The notes under the pieces: model-generated
Database searches by the model: none
Told to the model about the DNA's origin: nothing
Seen by the model: the letters and a program-made list of their open reading frames with translations, nothing else
Assembly (NCBI GenBank): GCA_965224745.1
Contig: CBDCZY010000010.1
Coordinates: 124,001 to 188,000, forward strand
From: CBDCZY01 sp965224745
Lineage (GTDB): Bacteria > Pseudomonadota > Gammaproteobacteria > Methylococcales > Methylomonadaceae
DNA: 64,000 nt
Reading direction: 5' to 3'
Position numbers and translations under genes: made by a program
Shown here: piece by piece, positions 61,876 to 64,000 of the stretch
Layout: every line of letters starts with the position of its first letter
How positions within the stretch are numbered: the first letter of the stretch is position 1

Positions 61876-62949
61876 TCAGGGTTGATAGGTGCTTGTGGGA
61901 TAGCTTTCTAATGCTTTCATAAAATTAACCAAGTCGGTTTTTTCTTGGTTACTAAGGTGTAATGGAAAAATAGCCGGGTCTTTAAAAGGGTACGTTTCAC
62001 CTCCCTTGTCGTAATAATCTACAACCTGTTGTAACGTTTCCATGCTGCCATCATGCATATAAGGCGCTGTTAGAGTAATATTTCTGAGGGTAGGGGTTTT
62101 AAATTTACCGATGTCTTTAATGATGTTAGTCACGTTGAAGCGACCGAGTTCCGAGTGTTGTTGTTCAGTAAGGCTGCTCTTATCGATAGCCTGGCCCTGT
62201 TTTACTTTGCTTATAATGGTGTCCAAAACTGGTTTCAGGTGTTGCATACCGATACCGATATTGTAAAAATTATTATCGGTGAACAGAGCATGATCCCAGG
62301 AAATTTCGTGACAATTGGCGCAATTACCTTTGCGTCTAAAGATTTTCAAACCTCTCGCGGCACTCTTCGACAAGGCTTTTTTGTCCCGCCCGAATAAATA
62401 CCGATCATAAGCTGAATTACCTGACACCAAAGTTCGTTCGTAAGCGGCAATACTACTACCAACGTGATCAATCGTTATGTCATCAATTTCAACTTTATAA
62501 ACGAGGTTGAATTGTTGCGGATAGTCGCTGTCGTTGCGAATAACCTCAATAATCTTTTGGTGGGTGGTTAATCCGTGTTCAATCGGATTGGTGAAGGGAT
62601 CAAGCGCTTGTTGTTCAAGGCTACTGCGTCTGCCGTCTAAAAAAAAAGTTTGATAAAACGCAGCATTGAGAAGTGTTGGTGCGTTACGTGTACCTGTTTG
62701 TCCGGCAATACCAGAAGCTACCGGCAGGCCATCGGTAAAGGCTTTCTCAGCCTTATGGCAGGTAGCGCAACTGATCGTTCCATCACCGCTGAATCGTTGA
62801 TCCTGGAATAATCTTAACCCTAAGGCTATTTTTTCTGCAGTTAACTGATTGGAAGGTGGAATGGTTAAAGGAGGTAAGCCGAGGGGACTGTCGGCCACGG
62901 CCGATATGGTAAAAAACAGTCCGGTCAGGAAGTAGATGATGTGAATCAT
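61876..62949 (-). CDS. Diheme cytochrome c peroxidase (MauG/CcpA family)
   Basis: ATG 62949 is chosen (GGAG seven bases upstream); an in-frame start 36 bases earlier lacks a site. The protein of about 357 residues has a signal peptide (about 1-19) and two heme-c motifs, ISCATCHKAEKAFTDG (about 62) and GNCANCHEISWDHALF (about 210). LFQDQRFSGDG and RNAPTLLNAAFYQTFFLDGR are typical of the family, and FKTPTLRNITLTAPYMHDGS near the end brings the distal Met/His region. It acts in the periplasm, reducing peroxide or oxidising a partner. A DUF1264 lipoprotein gene lies 67 bases upstream on the same strand. Confidence 0.93.
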   Translation of the reverse strand: MIHIIYFLTGLFFTISAVADSPLGLPPLTIPPSNQLTAEKIALGLRLFQDQRFSGDGTISCATCHKAEKAFTDGLPVASGIAGQTGTRNAPTLLNAAFYQTFFLDGRRSSLEQQALDPFTNPIEHGLTTHQKIIEVIRNDSDYPQQFNLVYKVEIDDITIDHVGSSIAAYERTLVSGNSAYDRYLFGRDKKALSKSAARGLKIFRRKGNCANCHEISWDHALFTDNNFYNIGIGMQHLKPVLDTIISKVKQGQAIDKSSLTEQQHSELGRFNVTNIIKDIGKFKTPTLRNITLTAPYMHDGSMETLQQVVDYYDKGGETYPFKDPAIFPLHLSNQEKTDLVNFMKALESYPTSTYQP

Positions 62950-63016
62950 TGATGGCTCCCATACAGCCAACAGGGCGTTTAACAACGCCTTGTTGACTTT
63001 AATTTTCTAAATAATA

Positions 63017-63604
63017 CTAATCCTGCTCTGGCATATCCTGAACGATCATGACGTAAGGTTCGCCAATGGGAAACTTATCATCGACATTTTGAAAATAAAC
63101 TACTTTGCCGTAGGTTTCGTTAACAGCTGGTAAGACTTTAGCCGCTTCTTCAGCAGTCATGTCAGGAAAAGTTGCATGCGCTCTAGGTACTTCAACGCGG
63201 TGATAATGCCAATATTTTTTTTCTTCTTTAGGTAACGTTTTGTATTGAGCAGTAGTAATAATGTATTCAAAACCGATCGGCTTATCTTGGTCTTTCATGC
63301 CGGAGTGAAACATCAAACAAAGAAAAGTCTCATCTTCATAAGCTTTGCAATGATGGTGGACGATTACCTGTAATTTGGGATCATCAACCGAATGGGTATC
63401 GGGTTTTATATGTCTTATGGCTTGAATATGGAGATCATTGAACCCTAAGTGGTTAGGATATTCTTTTTGTCTGGGGTTTAGGGTCTCGTTATAAAGCTTT
63501 GATTCGGTGGGCATCACTTTGGCGAGCGGTGATTTTTTTTCGGAATTGGCACAACCGGACATCAATGCTAAGCATACAGTGCTTATTAGTAAATTTTTAT
63601 TCAT
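63017..63604 (-). CDS. DUF1264 (OBAP-like) lipoprotein
   Basis: This 195-residue protein has a lipobox (LALMSGC, Cys about residue 18), so it should be lipid-anchored. The mature part matches DUF1264, a family named for plant oil-body-associated proteins: GFNDLHIQAIRHIKPDTHSV, IVHHHCKAYEDETFLCLMFH, IGFEYIITTAQYKTLPKEEK and KYWHYHRVEV. Several His and Cys residues are conserved, function unknown. It precedes the cytochrome peroxidase gene and may be cotranscribed with it. Confidence 0.85.
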   Translation of the reverse strand: MNKNLLISTVCLALMSGCANSEKKSPLAKVMPTESKLYNETLNPRQKEYPNHLGFNDLHIQAIRHIKPDTHSVDDPKLQVIVHHHCKAYEDETFLCLMFHSGMKDQDKPIGFEYIITTAQYKTLPKEEKKYWHYHRVEVPRAHATFPDMTAEEAAKVLPAVNETYGKVVYFQNVDDKFPIGEPYVMIVQDMPEQD

Positions 63605-63902
63605 GGTAGTCCTCGTATTGCAAAAAAAATGAAAGATATGAAATAATTTTCAGATCTTCAATGTCTATTTTAGCAATGACTGTACCATTTCTTTAAAAGT
63701 TATTATAACTTATTGATAATAAGCATAAAACATTGATGTTTTTAAAAGCTATTTAGGTCGTTTTTAATAACTATGTTTCATAATTAGTTGTAGTATGAAA
63801 CGCATGAAACAAATATGAACTACAAAATGTTTTCAAATTAACGGATAATCGAAAACTAACAAACTAAGGTCTTTCAACGAATAGTAGACAACCAAAGAGG
63901 CA

Positions 63903-64000
63903 TTAGAAGTGATGCTCAATGCCTAACCAAACGTTTTGATTACTAACACTGTCTTCTTCGAAGCTAAACTTTCTTTCACCGTATTCCCAGCCTAATTTGA
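63903..64000 (-). CDS. Outer-membrane beta-barrel protein, C-terminal end
   Basis: The last 31 codons of a minus-strand gene are in the window; the rest lies beyond it. They read KLGWEYGERKFSFEEDSVSN, then QNVWLGIEHHF and a stop. The alternating pattern and the C-terminal Phe are the usual signal for BAM-mediated barrel insertion. The barrel family cannot be told. Confidence 0.65.
   Translation of the reverse strand, partial: KLGWEYGERKFSFEEDSVSNQNVWLGIEHHF

Noticed and set aside
61711..61911. Small hydrophobic ORF on the plus strand
   Set aside because: No ribosome site, no family pattern, and its end overlaps the cytochrome c peroxidase gene on the other strand.

Overview
The window looks like a chromosomal segment of a Gram-negative gammaproteobacterium of moderate-to-low GC, full of mobile DNA. 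Support comes from lipid A and LPS genes (lpxB, a heptosyltransferase-like GT9, a GT4), a TonB-dependent receptor, outer-membrane OmpA and beta-barrel proteins, diheme cytochrome c peroxidase, the SpmA/SpmB-type fusion, MtaB, DUF853 ATPase and a VPLPA-type C-terminal sorting signal. These would fit a methanotroph- or sulfur-oxidiser-like lineage, but the sequence does not settle the genus. No rRNA, tRNA or CRISPR array was seen.

Left part (1-26.7 kb): an accessory region of nested mobile elements and toxin-antitoxin or nucleic-acid-processing genes. A DEAH helicase is cut by an IS21-family element whose right part is missing. Next come an IS3-family element carrying an IS1380-family element in its end, BrnT/BrnA, a NERD-helicase gene with an in-frame stop, a RelE/ParE-Phd pair, a patatin-like lipoprotein, remnants of a transposase and a LytTR regulator, a secreted CAP-domain protein, an IS256-family element, an IS1-like remnant, an AP2-like protein and a batB/C-batD pair. 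It ends with an MntA-HepT system whose toxin gene is split inside its catalytic motif by a second, nearly identical IS21 copy, itself split by another IS3-family element.

Middle part (26.9-38.7 kb): mostly housekeeping. It holds two glycosyltransferases, the methylthioadenosine salvage genes mtaD and mtnA (divergent), an OmpA-like protein, a DUF853 ATPase, mtaB, a nucleoside-recognition membrane protein and a secreted protein of unknown function.

39-45.7 kb: a possible metal-related surface cluster. It has a secreted protein whose predicted mature N-terminus starts with His and which carries 16 AAEQP-type repeats, two tandem paralogous secreted proteins with different C-terminal modules, and a receptor resembling TonB-dependent copper receptors. 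Molybdopterin genes moeA and mobB follow on the other strand.

47.7-64 kb: a chemotaxis-like trio (PAS receptor with a degenerate signalling tip, CheW, CheR), a B12-binding radical SAM enzyme, an acyl carrier protein with a COG4648-like membrane protein, a DegT aminotransferase overlapping lpxB, a short PuuD-like urate hydroxylase, a large RTX-repeat/DUF1566-like secreted protein, a cytochrome c peroxidase, a DUF1264 lipoprotein and the end of an outer-membrane barrel.

At least three small non-autonomous repeat families (called MITE-A, B and C here) are scattered through the window. One MITE-A copy lies in frame within the cheW coding sequence and supplies about 53 residues of its N-terminal extension.
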